A program made the position numbers and the translations under genes. A DNA stretch of 64,000 nucleotides from Planctomycetaceae bacterium (GTDB taxonomy: Bacteria > Planctomycetota > Planctomycetia > Planctomycetales > Planctomycetaceae). Shown here in pieces: positions 10,501 to 17,727 of the stretch. The notes beneath the pieces are model-generated. The model was not told the DNA's origin. It worked only from the letters and a program-made list of their open reading frames with translations, and did no database searches. The stretch spans positions 186,001 to 250,000 of the forward strand of contig JAKFWC010000010.1 of the NCBI GenBank assembly GCA_021732975.1, read 5' to 3'. The number at the start of each line of letters is the position of its first letter. Positions within the stretch are counted from its first letter, which is position 1.

Positions 10501-10559
10501 ACGATGTCATCAATCCCGGTGTAGGAGGTCCAACTCAATCCTATGTCACAGCAAATCAT
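7533..10559 (-). CDS. TPR, FG-GAP repeat and ASPIC/UnbV domain protein
   Basis: The reading frame is open further upstream, but I place the start at the ATG at 10559 (MICCDIGLSW), because AGAGGTGA lies five bases before it; this gives 1,008 residues. A membrane helix (LLIAATLFAGLGSIGWLAL) follows a short cytoplasmic tail. The first half then has TPR-like helical repeats (for example NAVRALEYYERIA and QAAEARYRRVLEKYPEHPDA). The second half is an FG-GAP propeller with loops such as DYDVDGWPDVYF, DYDNDGFPDLY and DWNQDGRLDLF. The C-terminus is an ASPIC/UnbV domain ending VEGIDIRWPSGLQQ. It is a close architectural twin of the gene at 17724-20714, so the two are probably paralogues. It should face the periplasm; function unknown. 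Confidence 0.88.
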   Translation of the reverse strand: MICCDIGLSWTSYTGIDDIVSSNGSESVPLPFLRVRWLLIAATLFAGLGSIGWLALRTKPSHLLTEARLAFREQRYAAVVALMDEYLQRNLSTEALILAGGAAAAQGNAVRALEYYERIATVENSRVADADCVAAHLLLFELHRPQAAEARYRRVLEKYPEHPDANSGLANLLGLTARRWEAIPPTLELIRQGKCSTNQLILIGSERGGHEEPKLLQQCGDDPLALVGLSWFAVRQGDEVLARSLAEKAVRIAPELVQAQIQWGSLLLETDAPDEFLAWHTALPSTADDHPEIWLIRGEWTRQHDTAEVAIRCYWETLRRNPNYRTALYQLAQLLIAEGDAARAAPFLKRSEQIQRLKEAEAVLFEGVQTSLEPIRNVAQRMEGLGRLWEALGWCQLAMQLDPQARWPQQMQHRLLPVLATCTTLTIESANPALQVNLSEYPLPQWADAVRAKLPSPGGRPGSAVASFRDDTDSTGMDFTYFNSAETSVPGQQMYEFSGGGVAALDYDVDGWPDVYFTQGCQWPANRQNRTHLDRIYRNGGNGRFDDVTAETGIVEPGFGQGLAAGDYDNDGFPDLYIGNIGGNRLFHNNGDGTFADRTAALGPDPGRWTTSCVLADLNGDGLPDLYAANYLEGADIFTRMCQHKDGVARMCAPFDFNGAQDQFLLNQGDSTFMDATAAAGFQVAHGKGLGVVAADFNGSGQLSLMVANDLVPNFYFVNQTSSRGTPPAFVEHGFVSGLALNVNGQAQGSMGIAVDDWNQDGRLDLFVTNFLKEGSTLYVQQDRDRFQDDTAVSGLLQPSLVTLGFGTQSLDGDLDGFPDLIVTNGHVDDHRAYGQPYHMPAQYYRNLGGGEFVEGAADELGPFFAAKHLGRGMARLDWNRDGREEVAISHLHEPAALLTNTTSQAGHFLSVHLRGVVCERDAIGTTVTVRSKLGTRLRQLTAGDGYQASNQRVLVFGLGESTEVEGIDIRWPSGLQQSLPSLPMDSELLIVEGRPETIVLSVDTKDR

Positions 10560-10648
10560 GCAAATCACCTCTGTTCTCTTTCGCGGAGTGTGACTCACAC
10601 GACAGAGAGCAGAGGTGAAATTGCAGCGGACTAACGAACCGTTTTCGC

Positions 10649-11074
10649 TCAAGGCTTCATATCGAACTCGAACGTGTTCGTTTTGGGTTCGACCGTGGCC
10701 AAAATCCCGCTCGTCGCCGCCTGACGATATTTTTCGGGGAAATTGGGATACGACTTCGCCGGGGTTTTCGGCGGTCCTCCTGGTGGCGGAGGGGACAGAA
10801 TCATCGGCGGGGGTTCGATGTAAACCCGGTACTGACCTTCTCGTAGCCCGCTATCCATTACGAACTTGCCGCTGGCATCAATCACGGCTGCAATCGATCC
10901 CCCGTCCTGACGGTAAAAATTCACCATCCCTTCGGTAACCGGCTGCCCTTTGAAAGTCACGGCTCCGGCCACGGGATACTTCGGCGGCAATCCATCGCTG
11001 CATCCCACACACATCAGTCCGATCGTGAGCGCAAACGCACGCAAACGAGCATCGCTCTTCATTCCTGAATCCAT
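10649..11074 (-). CDS. Small lipoprotein with carboxypeptidase-regulatory-like domain
   Basis: The 141-residue product has a lipoprotein signal with the lipobox region LMCVGC (Cys about residue 24), and a short beta-sandwich domain of the kind annotated as carboxypeptidase-regulatory-like (VAGAVTFKGQPVTEGMVNFY, then ASGKFVMDSGLREGQYRVYI). A proline-rich turn (SPPPPGGPP) precedes the final strand. In planctomycetes this kind of small lipoprotein very often lies next to a DUF1559 gene, as it does here (86 bases downstream of one). It is probably attached to a membrane in the periplasm. AGG seven bases upstream supports the first ATG. Its role is unknown. Confidence 0.8.
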   Translation of the reverse strand: MDSGMKSDARLRAFALTIGLMCVGCSDGLPPKYPVAGAVTFKGQPVTEGMVNFYRQDGGSIAAVIDASGKFVMDSGLREGQYRVYIEPPPMILSPPPPGGPPKTPAKSYPNFPEKYRQAATSGILATVEPKTNTFEFDMKP

Positions 11075-11159
11075 CTCTTACCTAGAAGGCCGGATGTTGT
11101 TCTGCGGGCCGAACGGTTCATTCGATCGACCCGCCACGATCGAATCGGCGTCAGACGCT

Positions 11160-12152
11160 TTAAAACTCGCCGATCACCTTGTTGTCGTTCGCCACCGACA
11201 GATAAATCAGCGTTGGCAGGTTCATATTCTGTGAGAGGAACTTGACCGAACCGTCGGCCAGCAGGGCGTGACACCCCCCGGTGTGATAGGAGTTCAGCAC
11301 CGTGTTGAGATACCACGGTTGATCGCCACTCGGCGCACTCGTGGCATTGATCTGATACCGGACCGTGGTGATGCCGGTAACGATTTCACACCCGGTGACT
11401 GCCGGAAACACTGTGCGGCCGAGACTGGTACCACCCCACCCGCCCCAGTAGTTGGCCCGGACATCCTGATTCGCCAGCATGCCGGATTGTTCGGCGACGA
11501 GCATCGTGTTCGTGCTGCCGTCCGTGGCGTCGCGAAGGTTCTTGTGCCGCAATGCGGGAAGCAGCCCGTTGTGACACATTCGACCGGAGTAAACGATGTC
11601 GGTACATAATCCCAACCCCGAGGGATCCCAACGGTTCGGGGCCAGTTCGTCAACCCCGCCCGAGATGCCGATGTAGTCCATCGTCTGGCCGTTGTCGAAG
11701 TTGTTCATCACGCCGAGCGTCGAGTTTCGTGGCAGCGTACTCGAAGGGCAATTGTACCCCGGAATCAGCAGGCCCCGAAACACGGCGTTAGGACCGTAAG
11801 TCCCACCCCAAGCGTTGAAATCCGGGGCATTCCCAGTGAAAAGGAGTTTGTTGAAGACGGTGGACTGATCGAGGTAGGGCAGGATGCCCACGCGCCAGTT
11901 GCCGGCGTAATTGAAATAGTTTCCGACCGGGAAGGATGAGTAGGTGTCGTGGTAGTTGTGGAGCGCGAGCCCGATTTGTTTCAGATTGTTGCGACACTGC
12001 GTCCGCCGGGCGGCTTCACGCGCCTGCTGCACCGCGGGCAAGAGCAACGCAATCAAGATCGCAATAATCGCAATCACCACCAGCAATTCGATCAGTGTGA
12101 AACCACACTTACGCATGTACGCTGACCACGACCGCCATCTGACGCGATTCAT
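11160..12152 (-). CDS. DUF1559 protein with type IV pilin-like N-terminus
   Basis: I place the start at the ATG at 12152 ([18 protein letters not shown]), preceded by GGAAGAGGGG, rather than at the longer open frame; this gives 330 residues. The N-terminus has the prepilin processing and methylation motif [11 protein letters not shown] followed by a long hydrophobic helix and [12 protein letters not shown]. The C-terminal DUF1559 domain contains the usual [14 protein letters not shown] near its start and [18 protein letters not shown] near its end. Such proteins are numerous in planctomycetes and are thought to form pseudopilins or surface structures. The next gene downstream is a small lipoprotein, the usual partner. 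Processing by a prepilin peptidase is expected from the motif but not shown. Confidence 0.9.
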   Translation of the reverse strand: MNRVRWRSWSAYMRKCGFTLIELLVVIAIIAILIALLLPAVQQAREAARRTQCRNNLKQIGLALHNYHDTYSSFPVGNYFNYAGNWRVGILPYLDQSTVFNKLLFTGNAPDFNAWGGTYGPNAVFRGLLIPGYNCPSSTLPRNSTLGVMNNFDNGQTMDYIGISGGVDELAPNRWDPSGLGLCTDIVYSGRMCHNGLLPALRHKNLRDATDGSTNTMLVAEQSGMLANQDVRANYWGGWGGTSLGRTVFPAVTGCEIVTGITTVRYQINATSAPSGDQPWYLNTVLNSYHTGGCHALLADGSVKFLSQNMNLPTLIYLSVANDNKVIGEF

Positions 12153-12284
12153 GACACGCCCCTCTTCCTGAAAGACAACGAGAAAGAACGTCCAACACCA
12201 TGAATTCCGAAGGATGCGACAACCCATCCCATTGACGAGTTTTGAACGACAAGAATCGCAGCAGCCATCACACAAGCAACGCAA

Positions 12285-13130
12285 TCAAGCCGTGGCCATG
12301 GATCCTTCCGGCAAAGGACTCAAGGAGGTCTCATTGACGTTGCCCGAAGGCACGATCGACGGACTCGGGACAGACCCCAGCCTGCCGCAGATCAGCAATC
12401 CGGCGAGCCCCAGAAACAACAGTTTGTTCAGACTTCCTTCAGGAATGGGCAGATCCGAGCGTTCCAATTGAAACAGGATGGCGGCTAATGGCGAGTAGAG
12501 CACCGCCGCACCGATGGCCCCAACCATGGCCCGACCAATGGCGACTTTCTTTGCCAACCAGGCCGGAACCGAAAGAGTGGCGGCGATCGCCACTCCGGCA
12601 CCGACGACCATCCAGGCCACAGCGTGCCCTAACATCGCACGAAGCATCGGATCGAGAGTGATTTTCTCGATCTTGATCAACAATCCTGCTTCAAGATATC
12701 CCCCCAGCGCGGCAGCGACCGCACCGAGCACGATACCAGCCATTAACCAGCGCAGACGGGCCGACATCGGGGCGGGCGATACCACGCCCAACAACGCGGC
12801 AATGCCACCCAGAGTCGCCCCAAAACCCGTTAGACAGGCCACCGTGGTCCGGTATAACGACTCCCAGCGATTGCTCCGTTCCTTGGCCCAAGCCACGGCA
12901 TCATGGCGGTTGTTACGAATGCGATTGGTCATTTCAACCGAAAGATTCTCCACCGGAAAGCGGCCGTCGAAGGTCACAGCCATCGGCAACGCCACGACGG
13001 TTGCCAGTAAAGCGGCGATCCCCCAACGGATCGCCTGACCGGGAAGCACGAATTTCCGTGGCGGGATTTTCACAGTTGGCGAGGTGGTCACCGACGGATT
13101 CATCGAGTAGGCGAAATCGGGAGATGCCAT
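12285..13130 (-). CDS. Uncharacterised multi-pass membrane protein
   Basis: I do not recognise the family. The 281-residue product has about five or six hydrophobic helices, including IRWGIAALLATVVALPMAV near residue 34, a glycine- and alanine-rich pair near 95-150, a pair near 165-215, and LNKLLFLGLAGLLICGRLG near 235. A polar loop (about residues 55-90) between the first two helices probably lies outside the membrane. The start is supported by AGGGG six bases upstream. The gene heads a minus-strand group of five and lies 132 bases before the DUF1559 gene, so it may be co-transcribed with it. The short C-terminal tail is rich in Ser and Pro. A role in transport or in anchoring cannot be told apart. 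Confidence 0.7.
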   Translation of the reverse strand: MASPDFAYSMNPSVTTSPTVKIPPRKFVLPGQAIRWGIAALLATVVALPMAVTFDGRFPVENLSVEMTNRIRNNRHDAVAWAKERSNRWESLYRTTVACLTGFGATLGGIAALLGVVSPAPMSARLRWLMAGIVLGAVAAALGGYLEAGLLIKIEKITLDPMLRAMLGHAVAWMVVGAGVAIAATLSVPAWLAKKVAIGRAMVGAIGAAVLYSPLAAILFQLERSDLPIPEGSLNKLLFLGLAGLLICGRLGSVPSPSIVPSGNVNETSLSPLPEGSMATA

Positions 13131-13731
13131 GATTGCCCCTAAAGGAGATGAGGCCGAAGCGAGTCACAAAACCGAGATCAGAACCTGCCAGGAGATGAGC
13201 AAGATTGACGAGAGGCACGCCATCCGGCTTTTGATTAAAAAAAACACAAAGCAAATCGCGCGCCGCCCTTCGAGACGCTCAGTCGGTGTGCTTTAAACAC
13301 CGCCGAGATATCAAGATCGTGAGATTTCCTCACACCTCGTTGGCAACGCGCACATTGCCAATTACCGAAGCATTTCTGCCGTATTCATCAGCACCTCTCT
13401 AGCCCAGTATTTCCCGAATCCGACGAAAGCGAATGGTCAGGGTGGTGTTAGCGCACCACGCAGCGTTCCTTGAACATGAGCGGCTCTTCAACACCACTGC
13501 ACGATTTATTCCACGCGTCATGAACCTCGGTTATCAGCAGGTAATCGAGCGGTTTATGGCGGCCCGACCTGTGGATCGACGGCTGGATTCCCTCCGGCCA
13601 TTGCTGGCCCTGTTCTTGCCTCGTGCGCGAGGAGCAACCCGACTTCCAGCGAATCCGGCAGACTTCTTGCTAACCACATTGCCTCACCACCACTCCACTG
13701 AATTGGTTCGATAACCATGCGGAGCCACACG
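13131..13731. other. Divergent intergenic region without a convincing gene
   Basis: About 600 bases separate the minus-strand group from the plus-strand trio, so promoters for both must lie here. There is a run of eight A near 13230 and a small inverted repeat (arms 13284-13289 and 13297-13302, loop of seven). An open frame of 93 codons at 13433-13714 on the plus strand has no recognisable domain and no good ribosome-binding site, and I do not count it as a gene. Confidence 0.5.
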
Positions 13732-14769
13732 ATGCCATTGACGATGTCGATTCGGATGGCCGGCCTACTTTGTGCGCCATTGGCTGTGTGCAGTGCTGCT
13801 CTGAGTGGCTGTTCGGAACGAGATTCACTGGTCACAGTCCCCGTGGCGGCGGCCGTTGTGATCCAGAACGAACTACCTCCCCATGTCGAGTTCGCCGAGA
13901 ATTCCATCGGGATAAAGTTGGTGCGTCTCCCCGCCGGCGAGTTTCTGATGGGGGCTTCCGAGAGCGACGGCGAGGCTCGTCCCGATGAGAAGCCGCAGCA
14001 TCGCGTAAGGATTGAGCATCCGTTTGAAATGGGCATGCACGAAGTCACCCTCGGGCAGTTCCGACGGTTTGTGGAGGCAACGAACTTCAAAACGCTTGCG
14101 GAAGAGGATGGCGGGGGTTACGCCTACGATTCCACAACGCAACGCCTGTCGCTCAATCACGACAGTTCGTGGAAATCCACTGGCTTCGAGCAGTCCGACG
14201 ATCACCCGGTCATCAACATTTGCTGGCACGATGCGGTCGCGTTCTGCAAGTGGCTGACCCAAGTTGAGGGGCAATCGTATCGCTTGCCGACAGAGGCGGA
14301 GTGGGAATATGCCTGCCGTGCGGGAACGACCACGCCTTGGTCAACCGGGGCCGCCTTTGACACAGTGCAAGGTTCCGGAAACATCTGCGACAGCAACTTG
14401 AACGCTGTCTATCCCTTCGCGAAATGGACCGTGGCCTGGAGTGACGGCTACGCGTTCACGGCTCCTGTCGGCTATTTTCGACCCAATGCGTTCGGCTTGT
14501 ACGACATGCATGGCAACGTCTTCGAGTGGTGTTCTGATCCGTGGCTGTTGCGGGATTACGCGGGAAACACGATCGAAGATCCCGACGAAAAACCGGAGCA
14601 GGGGAGTCGCGTCGTCCGCGGTGGTTCGTATCTCAGTCTCACAACCTTCACCCGCTCCACAGACCGCGTCGGTCTGGTGGACACCATGCGGAACGGCATC
14701 GTCGGTTTTCGTGTCGTGCGGTCAGCGTTCCCGAATTCCGCGGTGGCAATCAAGGAGCCGCGGCCATGA
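13732..14769 (+). CDS. FGE-sulfatase-domain lipoprotein without the catalytic cysteine pair
   Basis: The product (345 residues from the ATG at 13732, which has CGGAG seven bases upstream; an ATG at 13717 is possible) has a lipoprotein signal ending ALSGC. The rest is a formylglycine-generating-enzyme/SUMF1-type (FGE-sulfatase) domain: LPAGEFLMGASESDGEARPD, the HEVTLGQFRRFVEAT block, YRLPTEAEWEYACRAGT, DMHGNVFEWCSD and VVRGGSYLS. True aerobic FGE needs two cysteines in the segment after GGS. Here that segment reads YLSLTTFTRSTDR and has no cysteine, so oxidase activity of the FGE type is unlikely and a binding role is more probable. Its stop overlaps the ATG of the next gene (ATGA), so the trio 13732-17727 is translationally coupled. 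Confidence 0.88.
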   Translation: MPLTMSIRMAGLLCAPLAVCSAALSGCSERDSLVTVPVAAAVVIQNELPPHVEFAENSIGIKLVRLPAGEFLMGASESDGEARPDEKPQHRVRIEHPFEMGMHEVTLGQFRRFVEATNFKTLAEEDGGGYAYDSTTQRLSLNHDSSWKSTGFEQSDDHPVINICWHDAVAFCKWLTQVEGQSYRLPTEAEWEYACRAGTTTPWSTGAAFDTVQGSGNICDSNLNAVYPFAKWTVAWSDGYAFTAPVGYFRPNAFGLYDMHGNVFEWCSDPWLLRDYAGNTIEDPDEKPEQGSRVVRGGSYLSLTTFTRSTDRVGLVDTMRNGIVGFRVVRSAFPNSAVAIKEPRP

Positions 14770-15260
14770 GTCGCCTGTGCTTTGTCTCGCTGGTGGTGAT
14801 CACAACATTGTCATCAGCAGGATGCCAGGAGATCTCGAGCGAGACCGCTTCCGTTGTGGAATTGTTGGATCGCGCCGGTGAACCGCTGGAGGTGCAAGTC
14901 GTCGGCCGAGATTGTCGCTGGGAAGTCACTTACCCCGGACGCGACCGTGTCTTCTCGACGGCGGATGACATTGCTGTGGGCAACCGGTTGCACCTGCCCA
15001 GCAACACCGCGGTCCGCCTGTTGCTGCGAAGTTCCGACTTTGTGTATTCGTTCGCGTTGCCCGAACTAAAGCAGCAGGAAATCGCGGTGCCCGACATGAC
15101 GTTTACGCTCTCCCTTATCGAACTGACACCGGGACGATTGACGCTGCGCGGTGGCGAACTCTGCGGTGATCGACGCAGCGAACTATCGGGAACCATCGTG
15201 GTGCAATCTCCGGCGGAATGGCACGCCTGGTTGCATCGGGTGAAGGGCGGTCATGACTGA
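14766..15260 (+). CDS. CoxII-like cupredoxin lipoprotein lacking CuA ligands
   Basis: This is a 164-residue lipoprotein (signal ending LSSAGC). From residue 40 it follows cytochrome c oxidase subunit II: WEVTYPGRD, then GNRLHLPSNTAVRLLLRSSD, FVYSFALPELKQQE, and GRLTLRGGELCG ending in IVVQSPAEWHAWL. In active CoxII the CuA centre uses a His in the SF-LP block and the pattern C-x-E-x-C-x3-H-x2-M. Here the first His is Tyr, the first Cys is Gly, the second Cys remains, the His is Arg and the Met is Leu. A two-copper centre is therefore not expected. The gene overlaps both its neighbours, and the one downstream contains a SCO1 domain, the family that delivers copper to CuA, so the pair is probably derived from a respiratory module. 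Confidence 0.8.
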   Translation: MSRLCFVSLVVITTLSSAGCQEISSETASVVELLDRAGEPLEVQVVGRDCRWEVTYPGRDRVFSTADDIAVGNRLHLPSNTAVRLLLRSSDFVYSFALPELKQQEIAVPDMTFTLSLIELTPGRLTLRGGELCGDRRSELSGTIVVQSPAEWHAWLHRVKGGHD

Positions 15261-17727
15261 TCAGCTTCAGAAAATCGCGATTGTGGCCATCATCACGGTG
15301 ATCCTCGGATGCAACGCCTCCACGACTGCCATGAAACCGCCCGGACAGACGGCAAGGGTAACCGCTGCTCCCCTAGACGGCGGACCAACAGCAGGCGATT
15401 CCGTGCGAATTCTGGGGCAGGTGCCCGAATTCGACTTGCATGATCAACACGGTGCGCCGTTCAACCAGTGGAAACTGTGGGGCCAAGTGTGGATCGCCGA
15501 CTTCATCTTCACCCGCTGCACTGCAACCTGCCCGCAACAGACTGCACGGCTGGCCGATCTGAGCCATCAACTGCGCGAAGAACTGAACGCGGACCGGTTG
15601 CATCTCGTCAGCTTCACCGTCGATCCAGGCCACGACACGCCATCGGTGTTGGAAGCGTATGCCCGACAATACAAAGCTGACGACAAATCATGGAGCTTTC
15701 TCACGGGTGAACGGTCGGCGCTATGGTCGTTGTGTGAACGCGATTTCAAACTGCCTGTCGGCGAGCACACCGAGAACACGGCGAACCCGTTTCTGCACAG
15801 CACGCAGTTTGTTCTCGTCGATCAGCAGGGCCAAATCCGCGGGTATTACGACGGCCTCCTGGCCGAAGACGTAGCTCGTTTGAAGCGCGATGCCGTACGG
15901 GTGATCCACGAGTTGAAACCCGTCCCTGCGCAACTCTTCGACGCTTATGAAAGCCTCATGGAGCGTCGGGAACGTCAATTGGTCCAAATCGAACAGGAGA
16001 CGGTGTTTCACCAATTTACGTTCACCGATCGGCTGCCGGAAAGCGGGATCCGGTTTCGGAACCGCGTCGTGGCCGATGCAGGAAAAGATTACAAAGCGAC
16101 GCACTACGATCACGGCAACGGCGTCGCTATTGCCGATGTCGATGGCGATGGGAAGCACGATCTTTACTTTGTGTCTCAACTGGGTGGGAATGAACTCTGG
16201 CGCAACCTCGGCAACGGCCGTTTCGAAAACATCACCGAAAAGGCGGGAGTTTCTGTTCCCGGACGCATCGGCGTGACGGCGTCCTTTGCCGATCTGGACA
16301 ATGACGGCGATGCCGATCTCTTCGTGACCACGGTCCGCGGCGGGAATCTGCTCTTTGCGAACGACGGCACGGGCGTCTTCCACGATGTCACCGACGCGGC
16401 AGGAGTCAGTTACGCCGGTCATTCTTCCGGCGTCGTCTGTTTCGACTACAACCGCGATGGCCGCCTCGATCTGTTCGTCTGCAATGTCGGCGTCTACACC
16501 ACCGATGAGAAAGCCGCCGATGGATCGTATATCGCTCATAAAGATGCCTTCGCAGGACATCTTAAGAAGGAACGAAACGAACCCAGCCTGTTGTATCGCA
16601 ACGAAGGCGGATTGCGATTTGTGGAAGTTTCCGCGGAAGTCCAACTCCGCGATGAAAGCTGGGCCGGCGACGCCACGCCGATCGATGTCAATCAGGATGG
16701 CTGGCTGGATCTCTATGTCCTCAACATGCAGGGGCATAACGAGTACTACGAAAACATCGGCGGCAAGCGCTTCGAGAAACGCAGCCGCGAAGTCTTCCCT
16801 AAAACGCCGTGGGGGGCGATGGGCGTCAAGGTCTTCGACTTCGACAACGACGGCATGCTCGACCTCTACATCACCGACATGCATTCCGACATGAGTCAGG
16901 AAGTTGGTCCCGAAGCCGAACACCTCAAGGCGCAAATGATCTGGCCGGAATCATTGCTGCAAACGAACGGAGCCAGCATCTGGGGGAATGCGCTTTATCG
17001 CCGCACGGCGCCTGACACGTTTGAGGAAGTTTCCGACCGCGTAGGAGCCGAGAATTTCTGGCCGTGGGGACTCAGCGTGGGCGACCTCAATGCCGACGGC
17101 TGGGACGACGTGTTCATTGCCTCGGCGATGAATTTCCCATTTCGGTACGGCATCAACTCGCTGTTATTGAACCAGCGGGGTGAAAAGTTCGTGCCCGCCG
17201 AGTTTGCTTTGGGTGTTGAACCGCGTCGGGGCGGTCGTACCGCGGTGCCGTGGTTTGAAGTGGATTGCTCCGGCGCCGATGAGAAGCACCTCGATTGCAA
17301 GGACCGCACCGGCCGAACGGTGGTCTGGTCGTCCATTGGCTCGCGATCATCGGTGATGTTCGATCTCGACAACGATGGCGATCTGGATATCGTCACCAAC
17401 GACTTCGGCTCCGAACCGATGGTTCTCATCAGCGATCTCGCTGAGAAATCGCCGAAATTGAATTGGTTGACGGTCAAGCTCGTGGGTACGACTTCTAACC
17501 GCGATGGCTTGGGGGCGACGGTGACAGTCACGGCGGGATCGAAGTCGTATCTGAAAGTCCTCGATGGGAAATCGGGGTATCTCTCCCAAAGTGTCTTGCC
17601 ACTCTATTTCGGCCTCGGCGACGCCGAACAGGTGGATGCTGTCGAAGTCGCGTGGCCGTCCGGCAAGACACAAACGGTAACCGGTCCGATCGCGGCAAAA
17701 TCGGCGATGGAAATTCGCGAAGATTAA
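15253..17727 (+). CDS. SCO1/SenC domain fused to FG-GAP repeats and ASPIC/UnbV domain
   Basis: An 824-residue lipoprotein (signal ending VILGC). About residues 55-215 form a SCO1/SenC thioredoxin fold with the copper motif CTATCP (C-x3-C) in FIFTRCTATCPQQ and a conserved His in FLHSTQFVLVD, so the copper ligands are intact. About residues 250-700 are FG-GAP repeats with loops such as DVDGDGKHDLYF, DLDNDGDADLF and DYNRDGRLDLF. The C-terminus is ASPIC/UnbV (VDAVEVAWPSGKTQ). SCO1 alone is usually about 200 residues; fusion to a propeller and ASPIC domain is seen in planctomycetes but is unusual. Its start overlaps the CoxII-like gene by eight bases. Its stop overlaps by four bases that of the opposing gene at 17724. 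Confidence 0.9.
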   Translation: MTDQLQKIAIVAIITVILGCNASTTAMKPPGQTARVTAAPLDGGPTAGDSVRILGQVPEFDLHDQHGAPFNQWKLWGQVWIADFIFTRCTATCPQQTARLADLSHQLREELNADRLHLVSFTVDPGHDTPSVLEAYARQYKADDKSWSFLTGERSALWSLCERDFKLPVGEHTENTANPFLHSTQFVLVDQQGQIRGYYDGLLAEDVARLKRDAVRVIHELKPVPAQLFDAYESLMERRERQLVQIEQETVFHQFTFTDRLPESGIRFRNRVVADAGKDYKATHYDHGNGVAIADVDGDGKHDLYFVSQLGGNELWRNLGNGRFENITEKAGVSVPGRIGVTASFADLDNDGDADLFVTTVRGGNLLFANDGTGVFHDVTDAAGVSYAGHSSGVVCFDYNRDGRLDLFVCNVGVYTTDEKAADGSYIAHKDAFAGHLKKERNEPSLLYRNEGGLRFVEVSAEVQLRDESWAGDATPIDVNQDGWLDLYVLNMQGHNEYYENIGGKRFEKRSREVFPKTPWGAMGVKVFDFDNDGMLDLYITDMHSDMSQEVGPEAEHLKAQMIWPESLLQTNGASIWGNALYRRTAPDTFEEVSDRVGAENFWPWGLSVGDLNADGWDDVFIASAMNFPFRYGINSLLLNQRGEKFVPAEFALGVEPRRGGRTAVPWFEVDCSGADEKHLDCKDRTGRTVVWSSIGSRSSVMFDLDNDGDLDIVTNDFGSEPMVLISDLAEKSPKLNWLTVKLVGTTSNRDGLGATVTVTAGSKSYLKVLDGKSGYLSQSVLPLYFGLGDAEQVDAVEVAWPSGKTQTVTGPIAAKSAMEIRED

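Noticed and set aside
13433..13714. Possible 93-codon gene before the FGE-like gene
   Set aside because: No ribosome-binding site, no recognisable motif, and it overlaps the region where promoters are expected.
15721..16935. 404-codon minus-strand frame
   Set aside because: Antisense shadow of the SCO1-FG-GAP-ASPIC fusion; not protein-like in composition.
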